Assembly: GCF_035989305.1 (NCBI RefSeq)
Contig: NZ_CP108514.1
Coordinates: 1,727,501 to 1,791,500 of the forward strand
Source of the DNA: Streptomyces sp. NBC_01233
GTDB lineage: Bacteria; Actinomycetota; Actinomycetes; Streptomycetales; Streptomycetaceae
Length of the DNA stretch: 64,000 nucleotides
Direction: 5' to 3'
Each line of letters starts with the position of its first letter. Position 1 is the stretch's first letter. Below the pieces are notes generated by a model. It was not told where the DNA came from. It saw only the letters and a list, made by a program, of their open reading frames with translations, and ran no database searches. The position numbers and the translations under genes were made by a program. Below are positions 25,401-33,681 of the stretch, piece by piece.

Positions 25401-26902
25401 GACGCCTCCGCGCGGTCGGCGGCCATGCCGGCGGCGTCGAGGAGGGCGGTGCCGACGATGAGGTCGGCGCCGCCGAACTGGGGGTCGTCGAGCTGCGTGC
25501 CGTCGTCCACCGCGAAGAGCAGGCGCTCCTCCCCCTGCCGGTACGCCGTGCCCACCGCCGGGCTCGCCGCGTGGACGGCCAGCAGGGCCACCAGGTACGG
25601 CAGGTCCGCATCGCTGCGCCGGGCCTCCGCGAGGAGCCCCGACAGCCGCCGCGGTGCGTCGTGCGGGAGGTCCAGGAGCTGCATCGCGGCGGCGAGCTGC
25701 TCCTCGCTGAAGCGGCTGTCGTCCGGGGTGGCGATGAGGTCCGGTTCGGGCATCTCCGCGCCGAGGTGCTCGCGCTCCACGGGCGGGGTGAGCAGGATCT
25801 CGACCAGGTCGGCCACGCGCACCGAGACCGGCGTGCGCAGCCCCGCCCCGGACGCGAAGAAGGCGTCGGTCACCCGGCTCGCCTGCTCCAGGGGCAGCGG
25901 CAGGAGCGGGGCCACGAGCTGGCCGTACAGGTCGATGCCGGAGCGCGGCGCCGGAGCGGCGAAGGCCTGGCGGTCCTGCTCGGCGCGGAACAGCGGGCCC
26001 GCGTCCAGCAGCCGGGACTGGAGCTGGGTGTGGCGGCGGATGCAGTCCTTGACGATGTCGACGAGCTCGGCGGCACGGCGCTTGCTCTCCGGCTCCTCGG
26101 CCTCGTCGCGCGCCTTGCGGATGTTGGTCAGGATCGCGTTCTCGTGGCGGTAGCGGTCCGCGACGTGGTCGAGGGCCTCGGCGATCATGTCGGGCACGGC
26201 CTGCAGCCAGTCCACCGCCCGGACGTTGCGCCGGGTCGCGTCCAGCGTGCGGCGCAGGGTCTCGGCGTACTGGACGGTCCGGTAGCGGGCCTGCTCGGCG
26301 GCCAGCTGGGCGTCCGCCAGCCGCCCGCGGCTGATCAGCACCTCCAGTTTGACCTCGGCGGCGATCTGGGCGCTGGTGACGTCGGTGTCGAGGGCGCCGA
26401 CCAGGACGTTGACGGCCTCGTCGGTGGTGCGCAGGTAGACGGCTCCGCCGTAGCCCGGGACCTCCTCGATCAGCTTGAAGTCGTAGTCCCGGCGGACGTA
26501 GACCCCGTCCGGGCCGAAAGTGCCGTAGATCGCGCGGAAGCCGCGGTCGACGCTGCCGACGTTGATCAGGTTCTCCAGCACCCAGCGGGCCACCCGCTCG
26601 TGCTCGGCCGCCGGGCGCTGCGGGGCCTGGGCCGCGATGCGCGGCAGCAGTCTGGCCACTATCTGCTCGTGGTCGGCGCCCGTGTCGAAGTCCATGTTGA
26701 GCGTGATCAGGTCGATCGCGGCCAGCGCGACCTCCGCCATCGCGTAGACCCCGTACTCGCCCGCCAGATTGGCCTTGCGTACGTCGAGGTCGTGCAGCGG
26801 GGCGGTGCAGGCGAGGGCGCGCAGCCGCCGGGCCAGGCCCTCGTCGGCGGCCGGGCCCGGCGCCGGGGACGGGAGGGTCTTCGCCGGGGCTGGGAGAGTC
26901 AC
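25397..26902 (-). CDS. MksF/JetA-like kleisin subunit of SMC operon
   Basis: A 501-residue, largely helical protein beginning RRLRALACTAPLHDLDVRKANLAGEYGVY. It contains a central region rich in long helices (IAAEVKLEVLISRGRLADAQ...) typical of kleisin-like subunits of MukF/MksF/JetA. It lacks membrane segments. GTG 26902 was chosen; no SD is visible, but TAGTCT ends exactly six bases before it, suggesting a leaderless mRNA. It heads the operon JetA-like, small ORF, JetB-like, SMC. No JetD/MksG-like nuclease gene lies on either side (pxpA on the right, an unrelated small gene on the left). Confidence 0.7.
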   Translation of the reverse strand: MTLPAPAKTLPSPAPGPAADEGLARRLRALACTAPLHDLDVRKANLAGEYGVYAMAEVALAAIDLITLNMDFDTGADHEQIVARLLPRIAAQAPQRPAAEHERVARWVLENLINVGSVDRGFRAIYGTFGPDGVYVRRDYDFKLIEEVPGYGGAVYLRTTDEAVNVLVGALDTDVTSAQIAAEVKLEVLISRGRLADAQLAAEQARYRTVQYAETLRRTLDATRRNVRAVDWLQAVPDMIAEALDHVADRYRHENAILTNIRKARDEAEEPESKRRAAELVDIVKDCIRRHTQLQSRLLDAGPLFRAEQDRQAFAAPAPRSGIDLYGQLVAPLLPLPLEQASRVTDAFFASGAGLRTPVSVRVADLVEILLTPPVEREHLGAEMPEPDLIATPDDSRFSEEQLAAAMQLLDLPHDAPRRLSGLLAEARRSDADLPYLVALLAVHAASPAVGTAYRQGEERLLFAVDDGTQLDDPQFGGADLIVGTALLDAAGMAADRAEAS

Positions 26903-27002
26903 GGACAAAGACTAGGCGCTGTTGCTGACAACATCCCAAACGGCACGGTTCGGCCGGATCGTCCCCGGCCGAACCGCGGGACGCCTGCTCTACGCTCAGC
27001 GC
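26903..27002. promoter_or_regulatory. Divergent, apparently leaderless promoters (SMC operon / pxpABC)
   Basis: Leftward: TAGTCT (plus 26909-26914 region) stands six bases before GTG 26902, with TTGGGA 19 bp further up. Rightward: TACGCT at 26991-26996 stands six bases before ATG 27003. Neither start has a Shine-Dalgarno sequence. TGTTG-CTGA-CAACA at 26920-26933 is an inverted repeat within the leftward promoter spacer and could be an operator. Confidence 0.45.
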
Positions 27003-27797
27003 ATGGATTCCATGATCGCATCCTCTCCCGTGGTCGACCTCAACGCCGACCTCGGCGAGGGCTTCGGGCGCTGGACGCTCACCGACGACGAGGCCCTGCT
27101 CTCCGCCGTCACGAGCGCCAACGTGGCCTGCGGTTTCCACGCCGGGGACCCGTCCATCATGCGCCGGGTCTGCACACTGGCCGCGGAGCGGGGCGTACGG
27201 ATCGGGGCGCAGGTCTCCTACCGCGATCTGGCCGGCTTCGGACGGCGCGCGATGGACGTGCCGGCCGGCGAGCTGGCGGACGAGGTGGCCTACCAGATCG
27301 GCGCGCTGGAGGTGTTCGCGCGGGCGGCCGGCTCCCGGGTGTCGTACGTGAAACCGCACGGCGCGCTGTACAACCGGACCGTGCACGACGGCGACCAGGC
27401 GGCCGCCGTGGTCGCGGGCGTCCGGCTGGCCACCGGATCCGGTGCCACCGGGGGCCTGCCCGTCCTCGGGCTGCCCGGATCGCTCCTGCTCGCCGCCGCC
27501 GAGGGGGCCGGGCTGGCCGCCGTACCGGAGGCCTTCGCCGACCGCGCCTACACGCCGGCCGGGGCGCTCGTGCCGCGCACCGAGCCGGGAGCGGTGCTGC
27601 ACGACCCGGACGCGGTGGTGGCGCGGGCGGTACGGATGGCCGCCGAGGGGACGGTGGCGGCTGCCGACGGGTCGCCGGTCCCGGTGGCCGCGCGCTCGCT
27701 GTGCCTGCACGGGGACACCCCGGGCGCGGCCGTGCTCGCGCGACGGGTCCGGGAGGCGCTGGGCACGGCCGGGGTCCGCGTGGAGGCCTTCGCGTGA
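27003..27797 (+). CDS. pxpA: 5-oxoprolinase subunit A (LamB/YcsF family)
   Basis: A 264-residue LamB/YcsF protein, the hydrolytic subunit of the PxpABC 5-oxoprolinase that converts 5-oxo-L-proline to glutamate with ATP. Motifs visible are DLNADLGEGFGRW, NVACGFHAGDP and YVKPHGALYN. Its stop overlaps the pxpB start (GTGA at 27794-27797). The start is placed at ATG 27003, where the family begins; ATG 27012 is an alternative. Oxoproline is a damage product of glutamine, so this is a housekeeping repair system. Confidence 0.93.
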   Translation: MDSMIASSPVVDLNADLGEGFGRWTLTDDEALLSAVTSANVACGFHAGDPSIMRRVCTLAAERGVRIGAQVSYRDLAGFGRRAMDVPAGELADEVAYQIGALEVFARAAGSRVSYVKPHGALYNRTVHDGDQAAAVVAGVRLATGSGATGGLPVLGLPGSLLLAAAEGAGLAAVPEAFADRAYTPAGALVPRTEPGAVLHDPDAVVARAVRMAAEGTVAAADGSPVPVAARSLCLHGDTPGAAVLARRVREALGTAGVRVEAFA

Positions 27798-28414
27798 GGC
27801 CCCTCGTGGTGGGCGGCGAGGCGCTGCTGATCGAGCTGGACTCGGCCGCGGAGGTGGCCGCGCTCCACGCCGAGCTGCTGCGCCGCCGGGACGCGGGCGA
27901 GCTGGGCCCCGTACGGGACCTGGTGCCGGCGGCGCGGACCGTACTGCTGGCCGGGGTGCGGGACCCGGCCGCGCTGGGGGCCCGGATCGCCCGCTGGGAG
28001 GTGCCCGCGCTCGCGGAGGCGCAGGGGCTGCTGGTGACCGTGCCGGTGCGGTACGACGGGCCGGACCTGGCGGAGGTGGCCCGGCGGTGGGGGGTGTCGC
28101 CGCGGGAGGTGCCGGGGATCGTCGGCGGCACCGGCTTCCGGGTGGCCTTCTGCGGTTTCGCCCCCGGCTTCGGCTACCTGACGGGGCTCCCGGAACGCTT
28201 CCACCTGCCCCGCCGTGAAACGCCCCGTACGGCCGTCCCGGCGGGCTCGCTGGCGCTCGCCGGCGCGTACGCGGGGGTGTACCCGCGCTCCTCCCCCGGC
28301 GGCTGGCAGCTGATCGGCTCCACGGACGCGGTGCTCTGGGACCCGGAGCGGGAACCGGCGGCGCTGTTCGCGCCGGGCGTCCGGGTGCGGTTCGCGGAGG
28401 CGGGCCGTGACTGA
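27794..28414 (+). CDS. pxpB: 5-oxoprolinase subunit B (KipI family)
   Basis: A 206-residue KipI-like protein. The family core GFRVAFCGFAPGFGYLTGLP and RRETPRTAVPAGSLALAG is clear, as is SPGGWQLIGST. GTG 27794 overlaps pxpA and the end overlaps pxpC by 8 nt. Together with PxpC it phosphorylates and activates oxoproline. In Bacillus the homologues KipI/KipA modulate sporulation kinase A, but the three-gene set here points to oxoprolinase. Confidence 0.92.
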   Translation: MRPLVVGGEALLIELDSAAEVAALHAELLRRRDAGELGPVRDLVPAARTVLLAGVRDPAALGARIARWEVPALAEAQGLLVTVPVRYDGPDLAEVARRWGVSPREVPGIVGGTGFRVAFCGFAPGFGYLTGLPERFHLPRRETPRTAVPAGSLALAGAYAGVYPRSSPGGWQLIGSTDAVLWDPEREPAALFAPGVRVRFAEAGRD

Positions 28415-29273
28415 GCTGCTGGTGGTGCGGTCGGGCGCGCTGACGACGGTCCAGGACCGGGGGCGCCCGGGATACGCGCACCTGGGCGTCCCCCGCTCGG
28501 GAGCGCTGGACGCGGCGGCGTACGCGCTGGCCAACCGGCTGCTCGGCAACCCGCCGGACGCGGCTGCGCTGGAGACGACCCTGGACGGGACCGGGCTGCG
28601 GGCGCTCGCCCCGACGGTCGTGGCGGTCACGGGCGCCCCCTGTTCCGTACGGATCTCCGGTCGCCCGGCGGCCTGGGGAGCGGCGGTCCGGCTGCCGGCC
28701 GGGGCGGAGCTGGAGGTCGGCCCGGCGGAATCGGGGCTGCGCAGCTACGTCGCGGTACGGGGAGGCCTGGCCGTCCCGCCGGTCCTCGGCAGTCGCTCGA
28801 CGGACCTGCTGTCGGGCCTGGGGCCGGCCGTCCTGTCGGCCGGGATGCGGCTGCCGGTGGGCCCCGCCGGGCCGGATCCGGCGCCCGGGGCGGACCTCTG
28901 CGCCCTGCCCGGCCCGCCTGCGGAACTGCTGCTCCCGCTCCGCCCGGGGCCGCGCGCGGACTGGTTCGCGCCGGCTTCGCTGGCCGGGCTGTGGCGTGCG
29001 GGGTTCCGGGTGTCGGCGAGGTCCAACCGCATCGGCCTGCGCACGGAGGCGGGCCCGCCGCTGGTCCGCGCCCGGCCCGGGGAGCTGCCGAGCGAGGGCA
29101 TGGTGCTGGGCGCGGTCCAGGTCCCGCCGGACGGCCTGCCGGTGGTGTTCCTGGCCGACCACCCGGTGACGGGCGGCTACCCGGTGGTGGGCGTGGTCCC
29201 GCCGGGCCCGGCCCTGGACGCGGCGGCGCAGGCCCGGCCGGGGACTCCGGTGAGGTTCCTGCGGTCCCGATGA
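28407..29273 (+). CDS. pxpC: 5-oxoprolinase subunit C (KipA family)
   Basis: A 288-residue biotin-dependent-carboxylase-like (KipA/AHS2) protein beginning LVVRSGALTTVQDRGRPGYAHLGVPRSGALD. Later family motifs are SNRIGLRTEAGPPL and LPSEGMVLGAVQVPPDGLPV. GTG 28407 overlaps pxpB. It is the last gene of the pxpABC operon; the next gene is an unrelated sigma factor with its own promoter region. Confidence 0.92.
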   Translation: MTELLVVRSGALTTVQDRGRPGYAHLGVPRSGALDAAAYALANRLLGNPPDAAALETTLDGTGLRALAPTVVAVTGAPCSVRISGRPAAWGAAVRLPAGAELEVGPAESGLRSYVAVRGGLAVPPVLGSRSTDLLSGLGPAVLSAGMRLPVGPAGPDPAPGADLCALPGPPAELLLPLRPGPRADWFAPASLAGLWRAGFRVSARSNRIGLRTEAGPPLVRARPGELPSEGMVLGAVQVPPDGLPVVFLADHPVTGGYPVVGVVPPGPALDAAAQARPGTPVRFLRSR

Positions 29274-29346
29274 AACGTTTGCGGGCGCTCCGGCCAAGTA
29301 CGGAGTGAGGGGGCCGACCGGGTCCCGACGCAGGGGAGGAACCAGG

Positions 29347-29925
29347 GTGCGAAGCCCAGGACAGAAGACCGGGCCACCGGAGCTCACCACGCACGACGGG
29401 TTCGGCGCGTTCTACGAGGAGCACATCGACGCCGTGCTCGGCTTCGTCACCCGCCGGGTCGCCGACCCGCACCTGGCGGCGGACCTGACGGCGGACATCT
29501 TCCTCGCGGCAATGGGCTCGGCCACCGGTTATCGGCCCAACAGGGGGGCGCCGATCGCCTGGTTGTTCGGGATAGCCCGCAACGTGCTGTCGGGCCACGC
29601 CCGCGGACTCGTCCGCGAGAGCGGCGCGCTGGCGCGGCTGAGCGGCCGCCGCCTCCTCGAGGACGAGGACGTCGCCGCCCTGGAGGAACGGATCGACGCC
29701 CAGCGGGCCTTCAGATCCCTCGCCGAGCGCCACGCCGCGCTCTCCGAGCCGCTGCGCGCCGCCCTCGACCTCGTGGTCATCGACCAACTCACCCCGGCCG
29801 AGGCCGCGCAGGCCCTCGGGGTCACCCAGGCGACGGTCCGCGTCCGCCTGCACCGCGCACGGCGCGCGCTGCGCGGGACCGAGCCCGCCGCCGTCACCGA
29901 GCCCAAGCTGGAGGCAGCCCGATGA
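29347..29925 (+). CDS. ECF-family RNA polymerase sigma factor
   Basis: A 192-residue protein with sigma region 2 (YEEHIDAVLGFVTRRVADPHLAADLTADIFLAA) and region 4 (LTPAEAAQALGVTQATVRVRLHRARRAL). GTG 29347 has a strong GGGGAGGA at 29333-29340. It overlaps the next gene by 4 nt (ATGA). A TGAAAC at 29271-29276 upstream resembles an ECF -35 element, which could mean autoregulation, but no convincing -10 is seen. No classical zinc anti-sigma gene follows; the downstream membrane protein may take that role. Confidence 0.9.
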   Translation: MRSPGQKTGPPELTTHDGFGAFYEEHIDAVLGFVTRRVADPHLAADLTADIFLAAMGSATGYRPNRGAPIAWLFGIARNVLSGHARGLVRESGALARLSGRRLLEDEDVAALEERIDAQRAFRSLAERHAALSEPLRAALDLVVIDQLTPAEAAQALGVTQATVRVRLHRARRALRGTEPAAVTEPKLEAAR

Positions 29926-30926
29926 GCAGCAGGCCCCGCGCGTTCGAGGAGCGGCTGAAGGCGGCGCTGCTGGCCCGCCTCCCGGAGGAGGCGCCGGCCC
30001 CGGCTCCCGCCCGCTCCTTCGCCCGCCGCTACGGCATCCCGCTCGCGGTGGGAGTCGTCACGGCCGTCGTCGTCGCCGTGATGGTCGTGCCCGGCAGCAC
30101 CCGCAACGGCTCGCTGCCCGCCGGCGGTCCGACCGGCTCGCCGAGCCCTTCGGCCACGGACGCGCCCGAGATCAGGAAGGATCCGGACGGATCGCTCCGG
30201 TTCAAGCTGCCCGAGCACGATCAGATCCCGGCCCTGGTGGACCGGCTGAAGGAGCTGGGGGTCCAGGTCTCACTGGTCCCGAAGCGGCCCCGGTCCCAGT
30301 GTTCCGAGCCCGGCGGTGGGTACCGCGGTCCACAGGCCGACCCCGCGGCCGAAATCATGCAGCACAGCGATGACGACTTCCGCTTCAAGGTCAACGCGAA
30401 GACGGTCCCGCCGGGCTACACGCTCACGTTTTCCTGGGCGGACTACCACCCACTGGGCGAACAGGGGATCGGCTTCGGCGTGATCGAGACCTCCAAAGTC
30501 CCGTCCTGCACGATCGACTACTCCGAGGGCCTGGACGAAGCACTGAAAGCACGCTCCGAGCCCCCGAAGGACCCCGGCAAGACCATCGAGATCCCCGTGC
30601 CCGAGCCCGGCGAACTGGCCGAAGCGGTGCGGAGCCTGCAGGAGCAGGGGGTCGGCGTCGCGGTGACCGAGAAGAAGCCCGCGTCGGAGTGCACGCATGT
30701 GGGTGGCGGCTACCGGGGACCGCAGGCCGACCCCGAGGCCGAGCTGTCCCGGGGGCCGGAGAGGTCCACGTTGAAGATCAACTCGAAGACGGTCCCTCCG
30801 GGGTACACGCTCGTGTTCTCGAAGCCGGCCAGGCCGTCGGGCCCCAACGCCACGGTCGGGTACGGCGTGAAGGAGACGTCGAGGGTCACGCCCTGCGAGA
30901 TCGACTTCTCGTTGGGCGAAGGGTGA
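29922..30926 (+). CDS. Single-pass membrane protein with duplicated extracellular domain (sigma-factor partner)
   Basis: A 334-residue protein: basic cytoplasmic N terminus (about 1-35), one membrane segment (YGIPLAVGVVTAVVVAVMVV, about 37-57), a Pro/Ser/Gly linker, then two copies of a domain of about 100 residues. Each copy contains a Cys followed by GGGYRGPQADP and then a K(V/I)N(A/S)KTVPPGYTL motif, so the outer region is an internal duplication. It is translationally coupled to the ECF sigma gene and may act as its anti-sigma or sensor. No HxxxCxxC zinc motif is present. Confidence 0.75.
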   Translation: MSSRPRAFEERLKAALLARLPEEAPAPAPARSFARRYGIPLAVGVVTAVVVAVMVVPGSTRNGSLPAGGPTGSPSPSATDAPEIRKDPDGSLRFKLPEHDQIPALVDRLKELGVQVSLVPKRPRSQCSEPGGGYRGPQADPAAEIMQHSDDDFRFKVNAKTVPPGYTLTFSWADYHPLGEQGIGFGVIETSKVPSCTIDYSEGLDEALKARSEPPKDPGKTIEIPVPEPGELAEAVRSLQEQGVGVAVTEKKPASECTHVGGGYRGPQADPEAELSRGPERSTLKINSKTVPPGYTLVFSKPARPSGPNATVGYGVKETSRVTPCEIDFSLGEG

Positions 30927-31035
30927 CGGGCAGGGTGGACTGCGAGCAGCAGGCCGACCGCGAGGGACCACAGGGACCACGGCGCGGTTCCCGGCCGGCT
31001 GCGCCACCGCCGGCCGGCTCGTCGCGATGAGCCCC

Positions 31036-31061
31036 CGCCCCGGCCCCTCAGGGCCGGGGCG
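31036..31061. terminator. Strong bidirectional hairpin terminator
   Basis: CGCCCCGGCCC (31036-31046) and GGGCCGGGGCG (31051-31061) form a perfect 11-bp stem with loop CTCA. It lies between the convergent sigma-factor operon and the HEAT-repeat gene. The rest of the 30927-31211 gap shows no gene. Confidence 0.75.
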
Positions 31062-31211
31062 TCCGCGCGCCCGCGACGAGGCACGACACGATCAGGTGGT
31101 CGCGGGCGCGGTTCGACCGGTGCGGCGTCCACGTGGCCGAAGGACCCGGGGCTCGCCCGTGCCGCCTCGACCACGGGTACCGCCCGCTCGCGAACCGCCC
31201 GTCGCGCGCCC

Positions 31212-32609
31212 CTACACGGCCGACTCCGGGGCGATCCGGCTGCGTACGGCCGACTGGACTTCCTCTTCCTCGGCCGGGTCCGTCGCCAGGCGGCGCAGTC
31301 GGGGCGCGACCCGGGCGTCGGCGGTCTCGGCGTGGTGGGCCGCCACCTCGCGGGTGGTCTCCTCGCAGTCCCAGAGACATTCGACGGCGAAGCCCGCCGC
31401 GAAGGAGGGGTCCGTGCTGGCGAGGGCCCGCGCAGCCCGGCCGCGCAGGTGGGACGAGGCCGTCTCGCGGTAGATGTGGCGCAGGACGGGGGCCGCGCAG
31501 CCGATGGCGAGGCGGCCGGCTCCGTCCACGAGGGCGTAGAGCCGCCGGGTGTCGGGGCCCGAGCCGCGGACCGTGGAGCGCAGGGCGCCGAGGACCAGTT
31601 CCGCGTCCTCGGCTCCGCCCCGGGCGGCGAGGGTGGCCGCGGCGGCCGCGCCCAGGGCGTCGGGGCGGTGGATCCAGCGCCGGGCCCGTTCGACGGCCCC
31701 GGGGCCGCACATGCGCTCGTAGGCGGCGACGGCGGGTTCGTCGGCGGCGGCTTCGATGAGGTCCAGCACGGCCGGGTTCTCCGGCTCGGCGAGGACCAGG
31801 TGGTGCAGGGCCGTGGCGCGGGCGGCCTCGCCGGAGGCGCCGGCGGCTGCCGCGAGAATCGCGGAGCGGTCCTCGGGCGCCGCCACGGCGGCCAGGCAGC
31901 GTGCGGCGGGCACGTGCAGCGGCGTGCCGCGGCGCAGCCCGTCGGCGGCCCAGTCGAAGACGGCCTGGACTCCCCAGCCGGGCCGGGGGCCGCTCGGGTT
32001 CAGCTGGCGCTGCCAGCGGTCGAAGGAGCCCTGCTGGCGGGCGGCGCGCAGGCGCTCGCCGTGCTGCGGAGTCTCCTCCCACAGGCACCACGGCCGGGGC
32101 TCGTAGGCGTCGCGTACGGCGGCGGCCAGCCGCGCCTCGCCCTCCGCCGTGGCGGGGAATCCGGCGAGGACGGGCGCGGCCAGGGACCGCAGGCCCTCGT
32201 CGTCGTCGCGCAGGGCGAGCTCGTCGAGGGCCCAGGCCCAGTTCGCCCCGGAGGCGGCGTACCGGCGCAGGAGCATGAGCGCGTCGTCGCGGCCGTAGGA
32301 GGCCAGGTGGCCCAGGACGGACAGGGCGAGGCCGGTCCGGTGGTCCTCTTCGTCGACGAGGTCGTCGGCGCTGAAGAGGTGGTTCTCGATCTCGCCCAGG
32401 GGACCGTTGAGGTCCAGGTAGAGCCGGGCGTAGTACAAGGAGCGGTTCTCGACCTGCCAGTCCTGGCGCGGGTCGCGGAGCACGCAGTGGTTGAGGGCCT
32501 CGAGGGCCTCGCCCCTGGGTGCCGCGAGTGCGTGCAGCGTGCCGTCGCCGCGGCCGCGCTGGAGGAGCCCGAGCAGGGTACCGCTCGGTGCTATGACTGG
32601 TTCGAACAT
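31212..32609 (-). CDS. HEAT-repeat-like protein
   Basis: A 465-residue, Ala-rich helical protein made of tandem HEAT-like repeats (for example LRSLAAPVLAGFPATAEGEARLAAAV and HLRGRAARALASTDPSFAAGFAVECL). It has no membrane segment or signal peptide. GAGG with proper spacing precedes ATG 32609. Such scaffolds mediate protein contacts; the partner is unknown. A 20-codon ORF lies 46 bp upstream on the same strand (listed separately). Confidence 0.8.
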   Translation of the reverse strand: MFEPVIAPSGTLLGLLQRGRGDGTLHALAAPRGEALEALNHCVLRDPRQDWQVENRSLYYARLYLDLNGPLGEIENHLFSADDLVDEEDHRTGLALSVLGHLASYGRDDALMLLRRYAASGANWAWALDELALRDDDEGLRSLAAPVLAGFPATAEGEARLAAAVRDAYEPRPWCLWEETPQHGERLRAARQQGSFDRWQRQLNPSGPRPGWGVQAVFDWAADGLRRGTPLHVPAARCLAAVAAPEDRSAILAAAAGASGEAARATALHHLVLAEPENPAVLDLIEAAADEPAVAAYERMCGPGAVERARRWIHRPDALGAAAAATLAARGGAEDAELVLGALRSTVRGSGPDTRRLYALVDGAGRLAIGCAAPVLRHIYRETASSHLRGRAARALASTDPSFAAGFAVECLWDCEETTREVAAHHAETADARVAPRLRRLATDPAEEEEVQSAVRSRIAPESAV

Positions 32610-32655
32610 GGGAATGGCCTCAAATCAAGCTGGGGACGCAACCGGGAATCGGGAT

Positions 32656-32718
32656 TCACAGGGCCGCGTAACAGCATGTGAGGACGTCCGCCGTCATGTT
32701 CCGCTCGATGTAGACCAT
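32656..32718 (-). CDS. Putative micropeptide / leader ORF with Cys-Cys
   Basis: A 20-codon ORF upstream of the HEAT gene, ending MTADVLTCCYAAL. Third positions are G or C in all but two or three codons, as in real host genes. GAGAAGG stands two bases before ATG 32718, which is short spacing, so ATG 32697 is an alternative. The consecutive Cys codons near the end could serve in attenuation, or the product could be a modified peptide. No modification enzyme is adjacent. Confidence 0.4.
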   Translation of the reverse strand: MVYIERNMTADVLTCCYAAL

Positions 32719-32941
32719 TGCCTTCTCACTCTCGTCAGTTCTTCGTGACCATGGTGGCCGGGCCGGGCCGGGACACCCTTCGTGTCCTACCCGCTCCGGC
32801 CCGCCCCCCGTGCTCGCGAATCGAATCCGACGCCATGATGGCCCAGCCGGTTTGTGCACCGCGACCACATTTACGGCCGCCGTGACCAACCTGTGAGGTC
32901 GGGAACCGGCCGGGCACGGCCAGATCCCCGGCAAAAACGGA
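32719..32941. other. Intergenic region between HEAT-gene leader and ankyrin gene
   Basis: No supported gene. A minus-strand frame at 32735-32917 is open but has no SD and no resemblance to a family. The region presumably carries the promoter for the leftward micropeptide-HEAT transcript. CGGGACACCC...GGGTAGGACAC-type repeats are present but form no strong stem. Confidence 0.4.
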
Positions 32942-33364
32942 CTACTTGGCTCCGAAAAGTTCCAGCAGGTCGGCCTTGGCGAACATGCGCGCCGTGTCCA
33001 CGGCGGAGGGGGTTCCGGCGTTCGGATCGGCCCCGCCGGCGAGCAGGGCGCGAATGACGGCCTCCTCGCCCTTGAAGACCGCCCCGGCGAGCGGGGTCTG
33101 GCCGCGGTCGTTGGCGCGGTCGGCCTCGGCGCCGCGGGCCAGCAGGGCCGAGACCGCCTCGGCGTGGCCGTGGTAGGCGGCGAGCATGACGAGGGTGTCG
33201 CCGCGGTCGTTGGTGAGGTTCGCCGGGACCCCGGCGTCGAGGTAGGCGGTGAGCGTCTCGGTCTCACCCTGACGGGCGAGGTCGAAGATCTTGGTGGCCA
33301 GTTCGATGACGTCCTCGTCGGGGACGCCCTGGGAACCGGCGCCTTCTGCAGCCTGCTCGCTCAT
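32942..33364 (-). CDS. Ankyrin-repeat protein
   Basis: A 140-residue protein with three to four ankyrin repeats: FDLARQGETETLTAYLDAGVPANLTND, RGDTLVMLAAYHGHAEAVSALLARGAEADRAND and RGQTPLAGAVFKGEEAVIRALLAGGADPNAG. It is soluble with no catalytic domain. It lies between a HEAT-repeat gene and, divergently, a small membrane protein gene. Function is likely a protein-interaction module; partners are unknown. Confidence 0.9.
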   Translation of the reverse strand: MSEQAAEGAGSQGVPDEDVIELATKIFDLARQGETETLTAYLDAGVPANLTNDRGDTLVMLAAYHGHAEAVSALLARGAEADRANDRGQTPLAGAVFKGEEAVIRALLAGGADPNAGTPSAVDTARMFAKADLLELFGAK

Positions 33365-33681
33365 CGTTCGTACCGCCTTTCACTCGTTGCTGACATGGTC
33401 CGCCCCGCAGCCCCGTCCCCAGGACGGGCGGGCAGGGGGGGTGCACGGCACTGCGTCCGTACGGGTGAATCGCCAGAGTAGCGCCCTGGCCTGCACATGT
33501 CCGGGCCGGGCCGAGGCAAGGATCACCCTCGACCCCCTGTGCGCCGGACGCGCCAGCCGGGGTGAGCCGGTCAAGTGAAAAACCCAGGAATTCACCCGTA
33601 TGCACCTTTTGTCGCATTGATACTTCCTGTGAGCCTGGAAGAACTGATGGTGACTGTCCCCACCAACCAGGAGAACTCCTC
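33365..33681. other. Divergent intergenic region
   Basis: 317 bp between the leftward ankyrin gene and the rightward small membrane protein gene. It must hold both promoters. An AT-richer stretch at about 33575-33640 (AAGTGAAAAACCC, TTTTGTCGCATTGATACTT) is the likely rightward promoter, but I cannot fix -35 and -10. No additional gene is supported. Confidence 0.4.

Noticed and set aside
19240..25461. A 2073-codon plus-strand frame opposite the SMC operon
   Set aside because: Gly/Val/Ala-rich antisense shadow without domains; the minus strand carries Walker A, signature and Walker B motifs in order.
25164..29390. A 1408-codon minus-strand frame running through the JetA-like and pxp genes
   Set aside because: Most of it is antisense to or out of frame with supported genes; only the last 78 codons fill a real gap and are listed separately.
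32735..32917. A 60-codon minus-strand frame between the HEAT micropeptide and ankyrin genes
   Set aside because: No SD and no recognisable features; left as intergenic.
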